Source of the DNA: Halichoerus grypus
Lineage: Eukaryota > Chordata > Mammalia > Carnivora > Phocidae
Direction: 5' to 3'
Length of the DNA stretch: 64,000 bases
Assembly (NCBI RefSeq): GCF_964656455.1
Contig: NC_135718.1
Coordinates: 19,046,449 to 19,110,448, forward strand
Part shown: positions 50,059 through 62,216 of the stretch, one piece after another
Numbering within the stretch: the first letter of the stretch is position 1
Layout: each line of letters opens with the position of its first letter
Program-made: the position numbers and the translations under genes
The notes under the pieces: model-generated
Databases searched by the model: none
Told to the model about the DNA's origin: nothing
What the model saw: only the letters and a program-made list of their open reading frames with translations

Positions 50059-50077
50059 GAAATCTACATTTCTTCTT

Positions 50078-50900
50078 ATGGAAAAGCCTAGGATTATGAA
50101 ATTTTGATTCTGGGCAAAGTTTTGAGCAAAGAACTGCAAATTCCTGTTTACCCAACCCACAATACAAGCCATAATTGGGATTACAGCTCTCCTGGACAAC
50201 ACTTCAACTCACCATATATAAAAATTGCAAGATTCTAGAGCAAAGCCTCAAAATAAAAGCCAGGGGTGGGGTAGGAGGGATTTAAATGTCTCAATGGACC
50301 TAAGAGACAATAGTAAACATCAAATACCTTGGCCAAACATTCTCTTAAAAGCTCTTATGCCACCCAAACAACTCTCCTAAAAAGACTGACCTGTGAATGT
50401 TTGCTTTAACTGCCTTTTTTGCCAAGGAACTCAAAACATGTCACACACAACTTAAGTATTCTCCAAATATAGGTTACTTTTCATTTACCATGTGCAAATG
50501 GGCAATAAAGAAAAAAGTTGATTACCTAATTATCAGTGTAAAGGAAAAAGAGAAAATGTAATTGCTATCTTAGTTTATATGCACTAAGATGACTACAGTA
50601 TTCAATAAAGTATTTTCAATTTAAAAAAACTGATTTTCAGCATTTTAAAGCTAAACATTAAGTTAACTTTCTCTAACTGCTTCATTTTTATATGTATAAA
50701 CTCACATTCCTTCACTAGGTCTTATCTGATTATAAATCCTTTCCATTACTCATTCTATAAATTATCAGAAACTGTCAGAAAAAATGTAAACAAAAATAAA
50801 TGTATTATACATAGCAAGATTAGAGGATGTGTGGTCTCAAGGTAGGTATCTTAAATTTAAGAATCAGTATTTGGCAAGTTGCCATTATTACAGAGCATAT
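50078..50900. other. Intron 1 segment, nothing recognised
   Basis: AT-rich, no repeats I can name. Confidence 0.45.
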
Positions 50901-50903
50901 TTG

Positions 50904-50997
50904 CACCTGGTTGGCTCAGTTGATAGAGCATTTGACTCGATCTCAGGGTCGTCAGTTCAAGCCCCATGTTGGGTGTGGAGCCTACTTTAAAAAAAAA
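50904..50997 (+). mobile_element. Can-SINE, short type
   Basis: cacctggttggctcagttg, then cgtcagttcaagccccatg and gtgtggagcctacttt. Directly followed by another SINE. Confidence 0.87.
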
Positions 50998-51006
50998 ATA
51001 GAGTAG

Positions 51007-51192
51007 GGGCGCCTGGGTGGCTCAGTCAGTTACGCGGCTGCCTTCAGCTCAGGTCATGATCCCAGGGTACTGGGATCAAGCCCTGCGTAAGGCTCCCTGC
51101 TCGGCGAGGAGCCTGCTTCTCCCTCTCCCTCTGCCCCTGCTGCTCCCCCTGCTTGTGCTCTGTCAAATAAATAAAATATTTAAAAAAAAAAA
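51007..51192 (+). mobile_element. Can-SINE inserted in the A tail of the previous one
   Basis: Head ggggcgcctgggtggctcag. The words aaaaaatagag occur before and after it. Confidence 0.93.
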
Positions 51193-51639
51193 ATAGAGAG
51201 CAAATATCCCTTCTCACATTTATACAGTCCATTTTTGAGACTATTTAGATGAAGACCGTATGCTCACCTATTTTATCTACTTACCCTGTCAGTTAAAATA
51301 GGATTTACAGAATGCATTTTGGGCTTTAGGGATATAATGTCATTTTCTCTGTATTTTTTTTAAATATCCCAAAATAAAAATACTCCCCAAACAAGATAAA
51401 AAGAAATACAGTGAGCAGCCAGGCCCAACTTAAGGTTAATAAGGAATTTCTCCCATCAGAAGCTACTCAAAATATTGAAAGGCAGCCCTTGCTTATATTT
51501 TTGAAGAGACATAAAAGGACATTATTTTTTAGGTTAACACATTAAATCCAACCAGTTCCCAACTAGTATGTACTATCTTGTGACTATAATCCCAAAATGG
51601 TTCTCACATAGTTTACAGAAATTTGACATAAAAAATTCG
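51193..51639. other. Intron 1 segment, nothing recognised
   Basis: AT-rich intron DNA. Confidence 0.4.
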
Positions 51640-51831
51640 TTTGTTTTTTTTTTAAGATTTCACTTATTTGACAGAGAGAGACACAGCGAGAGAGGGAAGC
51701 AGGGGGAGCGGGAGAGGGAGAAGCAGGCTTCCCGCGGAGCAGGGAGCCCGATGCAGGGCTCAATCGCAGAACCCCGGGATCACGACCCGAGCCGAAGGCA
51801 GACGCTCAACACTGAGCCACCCAGGCGCCCC
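51640..51831 (-). mobile_element. Can-SINE, young
   Basis: Flanked by gacataaaaaattc at 51625 and 51832, exact. Confidence 0.95.
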
Positions 51832-52269
51832 GACATAAAAAATTCTTATACCACAAAGATGTAAATCATTTAGTAATTTGCAGGTAGCAAGTGATAGGAT
51901 ATTTAAATCATGCCAGAAAGAAAAAAACTTTTGGCAATACTTAATTTTACTCTCAGAAGCAATGCAAATATTATCACATTGTTAGTTATAAAAACTGGAT
52001 AATGATATAGTCAGGAAAAAGATGAACTAATTAACAAATTATTTTTAGCACATGAATCTACCACTGGTAGATTATCAATTTTTAAAGAATCTGAATGTAA
52101 TAAAATATAGCAAAACTTCAATTTTATTAATTTCAACTTTCTTTGATGAAACAAAAATCTTCGAGATCTTGCCACAGGATCATTATTATTTTATCAATTA
52201 TCATTAAATGCACACACAGAAATATCAGGTATAATTGAATTCCGGTAGAGAAAAGGCTAGATAAATTAT

Positions 52270-52463
52270 TTTTCTTTAAAGATTTTATTTACTTGACAGA
52301 GAGAGAGAGCAAGCGAGCAAGCACAAGCAGGGGGAGCAGCAGGCAGGGGAGAAGTAGGCTCCCCGCTGAGGAAGGAGCCCAATTCCGGGCTGGATCCCAG
52401 GACCCTGGGATCATGACCTGAGCCAAAGGCAGCCGCTTAACCCACTGTGCCACCCAGGCGCCT
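52270..52463 (-). mobile_element. Can-SINE
   Basis: aagattttatttacttgaca at the left. Ends gccacccaggcgcct. Confidence 0.93.
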
Positions 52464-54485
52464 CAATTCTTTTTATTTTTGTATACAACTAGTTATGCAT
52501 TAAGGCACTACTCATAGAGCTAACTCAACAAGAATTACATAGCCGACTTCTAAAGCAAATTTATTAAGTCTTTCCTTTTCTGTATCATAAAAATCTTTAA
52601 ATTGAAACATTTAACTCTAATATCCATCTGCATGCTTTTAAAATTCATGCAGATCAACTCAGTCCCTTTAACAAAATGAGATGGCAAAGCTATGTTTTAT
52701 CAAATGCCTTTACAACCATACTTTCCCGAACAATGAATATGAACTAGTAGATTTCATTCTTCATAGTTAATAGCCAATCAGTTTCAGTATCTGGTTCTCA
52801 TAGGCTGACATAATGCTGTAATGTTTCCATTGCACAACATTCTGGGGGAAATGTTTAGAATTATTTCCACCGAAATTTTTAAGTCCTGTACACAAGCATC
52901 ATGGAAATGCTTAAATCAGAGCTATCAAACTTCTTAAATAAAAATTTTAATTAACTTTTAAAAATTTTGTCTCAAAAATAGTGACTTTTTTTTAAAGTCA
53001 TTCTTCTCAAGCCCAAAAACAATTCTTGCTTTTTCTTGCCTTATTTCCAACCGAAAACATCACCACTTGACGTGTGTCATTTACTCACTAATCATCATAT
53101 TTGATCATCTTTTTAGCTTCTTAGTACTCAACACAAAGCCTGACAGTCTCACATGTTTTGGAGACTTCAATACACTTTGTTCTTGTCCCAAATACTCATG
53201 TTCTGTGTGTACTACTCTAAGCTATTATATAACAGGGGGTGGGGAAAATTAAAAAATACTGCAGCACTACAAGCCATTTAGCATGCTGAGTTCCCACAGT
53301 TGCTTAGTGGGTGTTCTGAAACTAGGCCATATTTCTAGTATTAAGAATTTCAAATCACTACTTCCAAAGTACAGAAATAAATGTCTTCAAGATTAAATCA
53401 TAAAACCTTACTATTTTAAGCTGCCTAGTATATAAGTATCCTATTTCTATGAGCTTAAAATGCTAATTAACACATGGTAGATAAACCAGTATTTGTTTTA
53501 GCAACAAGAAATAACCAGCTTTTCTACCCATACTTACAGAATCATAGAATTCAACAGATTACAATATTAAGATAAAGTGCAGTTTATCTGAGTAAGAACT
53601 AAAGCCCTTAGGTGAAATTTTGAATTCTTTACCCCAAAAGATATATAAACAAAATTGGAATTAAATATAATCTCTTTCAGGTCACCCAATCTATTAGACT
53701 CCACATGCTCCTAACAAAGAAGTAATTACAACCCCCAACCTAATTTTTCCAGTCCAGGTTACCAACAAATACCAAAAACAATAAAGCTTACTCTTTTTAA
53801 CAGAATAAAAGTTACAGAAATACTTATGTCATTTTGTCATATCATTGCAACAGGTATGTTTTTATTCAAAACTAATGAAGAAAAACATGTTACTCAATTT
53901 TACATATTTCATAGCTAAGTAAGGAAAGAAACATGGTAGGTATAAAATCTACTTCTACAAATTATAAAGTACTTACACTGCAGTGATTCAGTACTTTCAC
54001 AGAATTATTTGCTTCAACTTAATTTTACTCAATACTTACGGTGCCTACCATGTCTCACCTCATTAAGCAAATCTTTCCAATAACAAAAGCTTGACATTGT
54101 AATTTTTTAATTGCATCATTTTAGATAAAAACCCCTCCCAAATACAACACACAGTCCTGTGTAATCTTTAACAAAATTTACTAACAGCAATTAATCTCTT
54201 CTTCATGATCTTCTATCAGCATTAGTTATATTGTACTATATATAAAGCAAATGGTGCCTTGAAAGATTCTGTTTATCACAACATTAAGTTGCCTTAAACT
54301 GCCATTTTTAAAAAGTTTTGTACCTGATTTTTAAGTGTTTTTCCCCTGCTCTCATTTTCAACTCTCTTATGACCTCTAGGAGATATCCCAGTCCTTTTTA
54401 CATTTGGTTACTAAACTTTTTTAAATTGTACATTATGAGGGGAAAAAAAAAAGCCTTCAATTAAGGCCTGAGGGGGTCTAAAAGC
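52464..54485. other. Intron 1 segment, repeat-poor
   Basis: Two kilobases without SINE or L1. No reading frame of note. The low repeat content could reflect conserved regulatory DNA. Confidence 0.45.
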
Positions 54486-54498
54486 AGAAAATACGTTT

Positions 54499-55025
54499 TT
54501 TTTTTAATTTTTTTATTGTTATGTTAATCCCCATACATTACATCATTAGTTTTAGATATAGTGTTCCATGATTCATTGTTTGTGCATAACACCCAGTGCT
54601 CCATGCAGAACGTGCCCTCCTCAATACCCATCACCAGGCTAACCCATCCTCCCAACCCCCTCCCCTCTAGAACCCTCAGTTTGTTTTTCAGAGTCCATTG
54701 TCTCTCATGGTTCTTCTCCCCCTCCGATTTCCCCCCCCTTCATTCTTCCCCTCCTGCTACATTCTTCTTCTTCTTTTTTTCTTTCTTAACATATATTGCA
54801 TTATTTGTTTCAGAGGTACAGATCTGAGATTCAACAGTCTTGCACAATTCACAGCGCTTACCAGAACACATACCCTCCCCAGTGTCCATCACCCAGTCAC
54901 CCCATCCCTCCCACCCCACCCCCCACTCCAGCAACCCTCAGTTTGTTTCCTGAGATTAAGAATTCCTCATATCAGTGAGGTCATATGATACATGTCTTTC
55001 TCTGTTTGACTTATTTCGCTCAGCA
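54499..55025 (-). mobile_element. Young 5'-truncated L1, 3' UTR plus ORF2 end
   Basis: Exact 13-bp duplication agaaaatacgttt at 54486-54498 and 55026-55038. The minus strand carries the end of ORF2 (LSEISQTEKDMYHMTSLI) and about 430 bp of 3' UTR including the G-rich tract (C-rich on plus). Confidence 0.95.
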
Positions 55026-55139
55026 AGAAAATACGTTTAAGACCAAAAGCACTAGGACATCTCTTTGTCCTTTTTAGTGGTCTGTTTGTTTGGGGGCTCA
55101 AGATTGTTAATTTTATTAATTTTTTTATTAGGAGCCTAC

Positions 55140-55400
55140 AAAGGTTAGACATTATATACTGGAGAAATGGTAGTAAAGAAGACAGACATACTTGATGCTA
55201 TCATGAAACTTACAGTCCAGCAAAAAGACAGACATTAAAAACATCATTACAAAAATGTTAAAAGAGAGTAGTAAGTGCAGGTGCCAAAGAACCTCAGAAC
55301 AGGAGACTCTAAGGATCAAAGAAGGCCTCCCAAAGGATATGATAGAGAGGCCAGAAGGGTGATTGGGTTAGCCAGGTGAGAATGCAGGGAGTTGCATCTA
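55140..55400 (-). repeat. L2-type repeat, antisense
   Basis: gaaacttacagtccagc and aagaaggcctcccaaagg fit the reverse of the ancient L2-type repeat. Confidence 0.5.
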
Positions 55401-55482
55401 TCCAATGAGATGAAACCAGAAAGTTTTAGTTTCCTAATAAATAACCTTGAGATAAATGAGGTGATATATAATTTATAATGTA

Positions 55483-55690
55483 GGGGCACCTGGGTGGCTC
55501 GGTCAGTTAAGCATCTGACTCTTGGTTTCATCTCAGGTCCCAATCTCATGGGCTGTGGGATCAAGCTACATCAGGTTCCTCGCTCAGTAGGGAGTCTGCT
55601 CAGAAAGATTCTCTCCCTCTGCCCCTCCCCCTGCTGGCTCTTGCACACCCTCTCTCTCTCTCTCAAGATAATTAAATAAATCTTTTTTTT
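55483..55690 (+). mobile_element. Can-SINE
   Basis: Head ggggcacctgggtggctcgg. Flanked by atttataatgta and aatgtataatgta. Confidence 0.92.
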
Positions 55691-56076
55691 AAATGTATAA
55701 TGTAATTACTAAACAGTGAAAATTTTAAAAAGGAATTTCTCAAGTTTCTATAACAAAAATAACTGGAAGGATCAAAAGTAACAACGGACAAAAAGCAGTA
55801 TGACAAATGTTTTAAAAGAGAAACCATGGCACTTTTGAGGGAACAGAGTTTGGAATGGCAAAAAAAACAGCCTCAAAGGAGTATCATCAAATCATACTGT
55901 ATGGAAAATTACTTAATATTCAAGTTCAGAGAACTTATAAATCATACAAGCCACAGAGACTTCTACCAGGATATAACTGCTGATGATAGTCTGACTTATA
56001 CCCAAAGGAAAGAACAGCACTTTGAAATAAGTATGAAAAGAGGTGGTTTTTAATGCTCTCAGAAGAGTGAATTTTA

Positions 56077-56184
56077 TTTTTTTTAATTTATTTTTAGTAA
56101 TCTCTACACCCAAGGAGGGGGCTGAACTCATGACCCCAAGATCAAGAGTGGCAGTCTCTTCCAAATGAACCAGCCAGGTGCCCC
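56077..56184 (-). mobile_element. Can-SINE, short type
   Basis: Exact 17-bp duplication cagaagagtgaatttta at 56060 and 56185 although the body is of the older short type. Confidence 0.92.
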
Positions 56185-56552
56185 CAGAAGAGTGAATTTT
56201 AAATGTTTGTACAGTAAACACCACTGAGTTCTAAAGAGGTTCACAAATGTTACTCTTAACATGATGCATAAATGCTGAGAAAAAGATATGAATGTGTCTT
56301 TGAAACATAATTATCCAAGGTCTAAACCTGGGGATTATTCCGCATCAGGCTGATACATTCTTCTTATATTTAATTAAAATATTAACGAAGAATATACTTA
56401 GTTAAAAGGTTTAAATAATAATTTGAAGATCTCCAACATTCATGCAGATCCATAGTTCAAGGCCCAAATTAAAAAAAAAAAAAAACCCACAAGAAATAAC
56501 AATCTCTAAAAATATATGCTTTCATGAATGCCTACTAAAATACTAAATCATA

Positions 56553-56746
56553 GGGGCGCCCGGGTGGCTCAGTCGTTAAGTATCTGCCTTCGGCTCAGGT
56601 CATGATCCCAGGGTCCTGGGATCGAGCCCCATATCGGGCTCCCAGGGAGCCTGCTTCTCCCTCTGCCACTCCCCTGCTTCTGTTCCTGCTCTCGCTGTGT
56701 CTCTCTGTCAAATAAATAAATAAAATCTTAAAAAATAAAATAAAAT
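56553..56746 (+). mobile_element. Can-SINE, young
   Basis: Head ggggcgcccgggtggctcag. Flanked by aaaatactaaatcat at 56537 and 56747, exact. Confidence 0.95.
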
Positions 56747-56789
56747 AAAATACTAAATCATGCACAGAATCCAAATTGCTATTCACCTG

Positions 56790-57125
56790 CAATTCTCCAA
56801 ATGGACCTTAACATCTCTAACTTCTATGCTTTTTCTGTCCACTCTTTCCTACTTATCCCTCAAGAGTTAGTTCAAGTCCTATCCTCCAGCAAGCACTGCT
56901 GGTTATACATGCAATTTATGTTTTAACTCATCTGAGTTCTCCAGCATATACTGCTATCAAAGCACTTGTCACATTGTAAAACAATTTACTACTGACTTGT
57001 ACAGTTCAGGCAACAAACTGAACTTTCTGAAAGCAGAAAACATAACATATTTATCTATTTATCCTCAGTCTGGGACATACATGGCACTTAGTAGAAGGTC
57101 AATGACATTATGAATATGAAATTAT
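56790..57125 (+). repeat. L2 3' end
   Basis: ctacttatccctcaagagttag and gggacatacatggcacttagtag ... ggtcaatgacatt follow the L2 3' end in sense direction. Confidence 0.65.
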
Positions 57126-58990
57126 AGTAAGAAATATTTACAGAACAAAATTTTAAAGTTAACGACTATTTACAAAACTGTGAGTCTTGAAAGCAGGAAG
57201 AAGTTTTGTACAGCACAAAACTGGAAACTGAGAAAGTGCAAATTTAACTGATAATATCTAGAATTTAGAGTTAATCTCATCATTGTCAGAACAAGTAATT
57301 TCTACTTTACCTCCAAGACATTAGAAAAAACAAAAGAAAAAAAGATTTATCTTTATCAACTGTGAAATTACTTAATTAAAATTGTAGAATTTACAAATAG
57401 TATTTGAGGGCAAATAAAGTGCTTAAATTTTAAGTGTTCACAGTGCTATAAACATTGGAAGGTAGACAAGCCAAAATACTTCATAAAAGTCTTTCAGGTT
57501 CATTTCACATAGGGACCAATTTTACCCACTTTTAAGGTCTCCTTTAATGTTTTAGCTTCAAGCAGTATGTTCATTCTTTCTGATAAAAGAACCCTTACCT
57601 TTTACAACATGCACCACTTTTTGCAATCAGTTCTGATCTTTAGAGAAGTTGGAATGAGATATATAGTGTGAAATCTAATTAGTTCTTTTAAATCTTGATA
57701 ATGGGAATTTCATACTTTCTCAGAAAGCACATATGTTAACAACATCTCAAAAGCTAAAGAGCCCTTTGTAATTAGAATATTCTTTTTATGTATTACAATT
57801 TTGATTTGCAAAATTAAAGATGCTGTACTAAAAAGATGGGAACCAGGGGAAAGTACCAAGGAATGAGCATTAGTTTACCCAAAAAATAATGCAATTACAT
57901 ATTTTAGAACATAAATCAGTTTTTCCAACTTATCCTTGTTTCTTTCAACCTTCACTGACTGCAATTACATTTCAGAACACTCTATATAAAGTTCAAGCAT
58001 TCCATAGGTCACCTTGTGACTTAAAAATTTTTCAGATTTTAAAAGTCAGTGTAAACAGAGCTAGGAAAATGCAAAATTTTAACTAGTATATTGTCAGAGA
58101 GAAAATCTTTTCAGAAAGATTTATATGGCCTAAATTTGATGTGGTATAACTAGCAGACAAAACAAAATTCAGAACACAGGGATAGCAACTTTTTTATAAT
58201 TCAGCCTATGCAAGATTTAGCCTTAAATTATAATATGCCAATACATAATATAAAATGCATGAAGTGTAAGTCTAACAATAAGCAAAAAAGCAACCGATTT
58301 AATATCTGCAGTACTCATTTCTCAAGTACCACGTGAAAGTACTTAATATATCACTCTGCTGCTAAATTACAGCTAATTTCTATCTAATTTATGCACAACA
58401 AAATATTTACCAATTCCCTACTAGTCTTATTAGGAAAGTGTTTATTCTATATCTAAATTTCCTCTCCTCCCTGAACTGATATTTTATAAACTAATTCAAG
58501 AACACTTCCACCAAGGTCAAAACATAAACCTCAGAACTCACTGAAGGATTTACGGGTCATTCTGTTTGGTTTTACTGTGTTTTGTTGGGGGGGGAGGGGT
58601 GCTGCTCTTGTTTGGTTTTTTGATTATAAGCATAGATTTTGTTTTCATACATGAATGATACATAAATGATACATAATATAGTAAACTGAATTCTAAAGAT
58701 ATATTCTTTCAACCTCCAAAAAATACTCATCCTTATATCTGCACACACAAATTAAGGTTTATTTTTAATCAAAAACATAAGTTTATTTTTATATTTAAAT
58801 AACTTACTAGAAAAAATCTAAAAATTAAATTGTTTAAAGAACACAAGTCTTACAGAAATATTAAATTACACACAACAGATATTGATAATCCAGCATTTCA
58901 AAACAAATAGGACTGCCTGGATAACAAAGAAATTCAATATTATTTACCTTTCCCCCACATGGGTAAGGCAAGTCAAAAAATATACCAGCA
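57126..58990. other. Intron 1 segment, repeat-poor
   Basis: AT-rich, no repeat named. A G run (tggggggggaggggt) lies at 58587-58601. Confidence 0.45.
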
Positions 58991-58992
58991 GA

Positions 58993-59100
58993 GGGGCGCC
59001 CAGCTGGCTCAGTCAGAAGAGCATGCAACTCTTGATCTTGGGGTTGTGAGTTCAAGCCCCATGCTGGGTGTAGAAATTATTTTAAAAAAATAAATAAATA
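58993..59100 (+). mobile_element. Can-SINE, short type
   Basis: ggggcgcccagctggctcag, gtgagttcaagccccatgctg and gtgtagaaattattttaa. Confidence 0.9.
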
Positions 59101-60890
59101 AAAAATACACATACACACCCCCCAGCAGCTTATTCAGAAGGCATCTTTGGGAGTATTCCACATAGAATTCTAGTTTATGTCTCACTGAACATGGGACAAG
59201 GCCTGTCCCAAGTCACTGAAGAAACAGTAATACTTAAAAAGCACAATTCCAGCAATATAACACTAGAATTTATCATTTTGGTGTTCCTTTTGTTTCAAAC
59301 TTCTAACTGGTTTGTAAATCAAAAGTTGTTTTTTTTACAAGTCTGGCTACAATTATCAAAACATAGCTCTGATCAACTTTCTGAATATGGTAGTTTAAAA
59401 ACTTTTTAAAAATCTAGCTGCAAGCTATTAATATATCTCTTAATATCACTCTTTTATCCGTAACAACTTTTAACAAGAGAAAAACACTTGAAAACTGTAT
59501 TAACAATGAGAGATCAATAAGCAAATGCCAACCTGAGAGTAAATGTAGTTGTTTCTTCAAAAACTAAACAAACACCCTAAGAAAAAGTAGTAATCTTACA
59601 GATAGGCTAGGTCCACCCCTCAAAACTGGCATTTCAAGAATATAGTTTTACGTTAGCTTTATATTTAAGCCATTTGAAAGTTACAAACCTTAAAGCCTTT
59701 ACTTGTCTAAGATTTTTCAAATGTATATTCATAATTAAATAAAAGCTTCAGTGTACCTTATGTCCAAATAAGTATTTAAAAAGATTTATCATATTCAATC
59801 TAAATTCCATAGGTAGAGAATGGTGTTTTATATATATATAGAATTTCTAAAAATACTTGTCACTGTCACATAGAAGGTCTTCAACACTTGATAAATTCAA
59901 ACTATACATGTATGAATGTTACAAATTGTACCCAACAGCTAAGTTTCTTCAAATACATATTAACAGTTATAAGACGTATGGCATGGAAGGGCCAGGGTAG
60001 AAATTAGTACACTAATAAACCGAGGTCTTTAAAATAAGGTAATTTTTCAGTGTTAATGCTATACTTAAATACAAAAATACTTGGTTACACAAGTATACCC
60101 TAGGATTCTGAAGAACAAAAAATAAGTTTTAGATACAGTAATCCCTCTCAGTAGATACTAGAAGCTGACATTCATGAAGTGTACAAAATTGCACAGGTGA
60201 AAGCTACAGACTGTTGGTAGTTATGATGAAAGCAAATACTATACAGTACACATCTACAACCCAATTTTGCTTCAGCATCCCCAGAGACTTAAAAAACATT
60301 TCTTTGGGTAGGTTGCAAAACATTGCTTCCTCTTTTATTCTCATCACCCCCATTAAGATACAAAGCTACAGACAAGAAAATCAAATCACCAACTGTAAGG
60401 ACTGAAAGCTTAAAAACACACAAAAAAGCATCTTTTTTCCAACTCCCGAATCGGTATTCATTCCACCTGTTTGTAAATCCGTACTAACATAATAACACAA
60501 AACCTCTGCTGATCTAAAAACGGGGGGGAGGGGGCAATTAAGGGTTTGAAGTCATGCTGCTTCTACCTAGGCTTGGGGCGGGGGAGGGGGATGGTACAAA
60601 ACAATGGATACTGAGGGGCTGGGGGAAAATCGTTTGGTCCTGAAGCCTCCAGCGTTAAGACCTGGGGGGGGGGGGGCCGCAGAAGAGGAGGGGAGGAGGG
60701 GAGGAGATAGAGTACTTTTCCTCTATTTCTAAAAGCTACCGCGGAAAGAAGCTGCCACCAAGCAAGTCCAACAGGGCGGTCTTGGATGCCTACAACTCGC
60801 CTCACCAGGCAACATACCCAAAGCCAACTCGCCACTCTTCACCGAAAGGACAGAAGAAGGGGAGAGAGTGGTGGGCTTTGGGGAAGGGGC
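59101..60890. other. Intron 1, 5' end, repeat-free
   Basis: No interspersed repeats from here through the promoter. Long G runs lie at 60523-60532 and 60663-60677. Confidence 0.5.
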
Positions 60891-61412
60891 GAGGAAATAC
60901 CCCACCCCGCATCACTAGCACTGCGCCAAGGCCCCCGCCAACGATTTACACGCCTCCCGGACGCCCACGGGGCGCCCCGCAGCCTGAGCCAGGTGCCCCC
61001 GGGGGCAGAGCAGAGCAAGGCCGTCCGCCCGGCGCCCCCGGCCCGCGCCCTCGCGCGGGCTCGCCCTCACCCGGGCGCTGCCCCGGCCGCCCGCCCGCCG
61101 CCACCGCAGGCCCGGCCCCGGCCGCTGTCAGAGCCGGCCGGCTCACTCTCGGCGCCCGGCTGCGGGACCCGCACGAGAGCCGGCTCCGAGGGCCCGGCCC
61201 TCCCTGCGACAGCACCCAGGAAAGCGACGGCGGCGGCGGCGCCTCCCAGGGCCCCAGCCCCTCGGGCCTCGCCCCGGCCCCGCCGGCTCTAGCCCCCCAG
61301 GGCGCGCGGGGCCTCCCCCTATCGACAGCCAGCGGGACCGCCCGACGGGTAGGAAGGAAGGCAGGAAGAACCGACTAACAACCACCCTCCCGCCTCAGCG
61401 GCCCCGGGTTAC

Positions 61413-61560
61413 CGTCAGGAGCCCCAACTCCGCCATCCTCCTCGCTCGCCCTCCTTCCTCCTCCTCCTTAGAAGCGACGCTGCCCAACCGCCGCCCCCCG
61501 CCCGCCCCTCCCCCACTCGCCCCGCCCCGCCCCGCCCCGCCCGCCCCTCCACACACTCTG
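61413..61560 (-). other. SHOC2: Candidate SHOC2 noncoding exon 1
   Basis: On the minus strand gaggatggcggagttggggc runs to tcctgacg|gtaacc, a possible donor with GT at 61412-61411. The start near 61560 is a guess. ATGGCGG near 61434 is a YY1-like downstream element. The short frame opened by that ATG is not part of known SHOC2. Other GT donors further left in the island are possible. Confidence 0.4.
61519..61549. promoter_or_regulatory. GC-box array (Sp1/KLF-type)
   Basis: Four consecutive ccccg units, then cccgcccctc. Each junction offers a GC-box-like gggcgggg on the minus strand. Confidence 0.75.
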
Positions 61561-61639
61561 GCTCCTACCGCCCCGCCCCACCCCTCCGGCGCAGGCCCGT
61601 CACTCGCTGGGGAAGAAAAACAGGCGGAGCCAAGCATAC

Positions 61640-61711
61640 CGACGCTGCCCAATCAGAGTGAGGCACTGGCGCCAACGACGCTGTCCAATCAGAGTGAGAC
61701 ATTGGCGCCAG
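61640..61711. promoter_or_regulatory. 36-bp tandem duplication with CCAAT and E2F-like sites
   Basis: Units 61640-61675 and 61676-61711 differ at four positions. Each holds ccaatcag (NF-Y type) and tggcgcca (E2F-like palindrome). Unit 2 also gains attgg, an inverted CCAAT, fused to the E2F-like site. Spacing between the CCAAT boxes is 36 bp. Confidence 0.85.
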
Positions 61712-61909
61712 CTTCCCTCGCTCCGCCCTTTTCCTTTCCTCAGCTGCTCTACGCCCTTTCTCCGGCCCACTGGGTGCCGCTGGCAAGCGGAGCCACAGAG
61801 TAAGCCTCCAGCAGGGTAGAGTGACAACTAGCAATCGGAAGTTACTGTTGAAGCTAAGGCAGCCATAACTGATAATGGCAGGGAGTTTCCCGGCCTCCCG
61901 TCTCCAGTG

Positions 61910-61917
61910 TGACGTAG
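61910..61917 (+). promoter_or_regulatory. CRE-like site
   Basis: tgacgtag, one base from the palindromic CRE TGACGTCA core half-site arrangement. Plausible ATF/CREB site. Confidence 0.4.
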
Positions 61918-61941
61918 TTTTCCCTTCGCCCAAATCTCACC

Positions 61942-61956
61942 GTTGCCCTGGGCAAC
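61942..61956. promoter_or_regulatory. RFX X-box
   Basis: gttgccctgggcaac has perfect 6-bp inverted arms (GTTGCC, GGCAAC) and a 3-bp spacer. It meets the RFX rule GTNRCC-N0-3-RGYAAC. RFX2/RFX3 drive cilia genes, and the presumed rightward gene BBIP1 encodes a BBSome subunit. Confidence 0.75.
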
Positions 61957-62170
61957 AGTCGAGCCGTCTGGGAAGATAAATCTGTAAGTAGGCCCGAAAA
62001 AGGACCAAAGGTGACCAGACATCCCAGGTTAGACAACTTAATTCATATTCAGAACTACCTGCCCAGGATGGGGGAGAGGAAGAAGCAGGTTTCCTGGCCC
62101 TTATTTTGCTGGGACGTCTGGTCACTTACCTAGGTGGACAAGAGGTTAGGGTTCCGAAAATCCCTGTCCT

Positions 62171-62216
62171 GCCCGGAAGTTGCATTTGGCACTTTTGAAT
62201 GGGGTCATGGCGGAAG
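62171..62216 (+). promoter_or_regulatory. ETS and YY1/ETS-like motifs
   Basis: cccggaagt (62172-62180) is a GABPA-type ETS site. tcatggcggaag (62205-62216) combines a YY1-like ATGGCGG with an ETS core. A further atcggaagt lies at 61834-61842. Such motifs often sit at TATA-less starts. Confidence 0.5.

Noticed and set aside
60782..61378. Open frames of 198 and 168 codons in the CpG island, plus strand
   Set aside because: Proline-, alanine-, glycine- and arginine-rich translations are expected from stop-poor GC-rich DNA in all frames. They overlap each other and the SHOC2 promoter, and resemble no protein.
61395..61933. Minus-strand frames of 75-122 codons over the promoter, with the repeat LIGQRRWRQCLT
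   Set aside because: The peptide repeat is only the translation of the 36-bp CCAAT/E2F tandem duplication. Known SHOC2 starts in exon 2.
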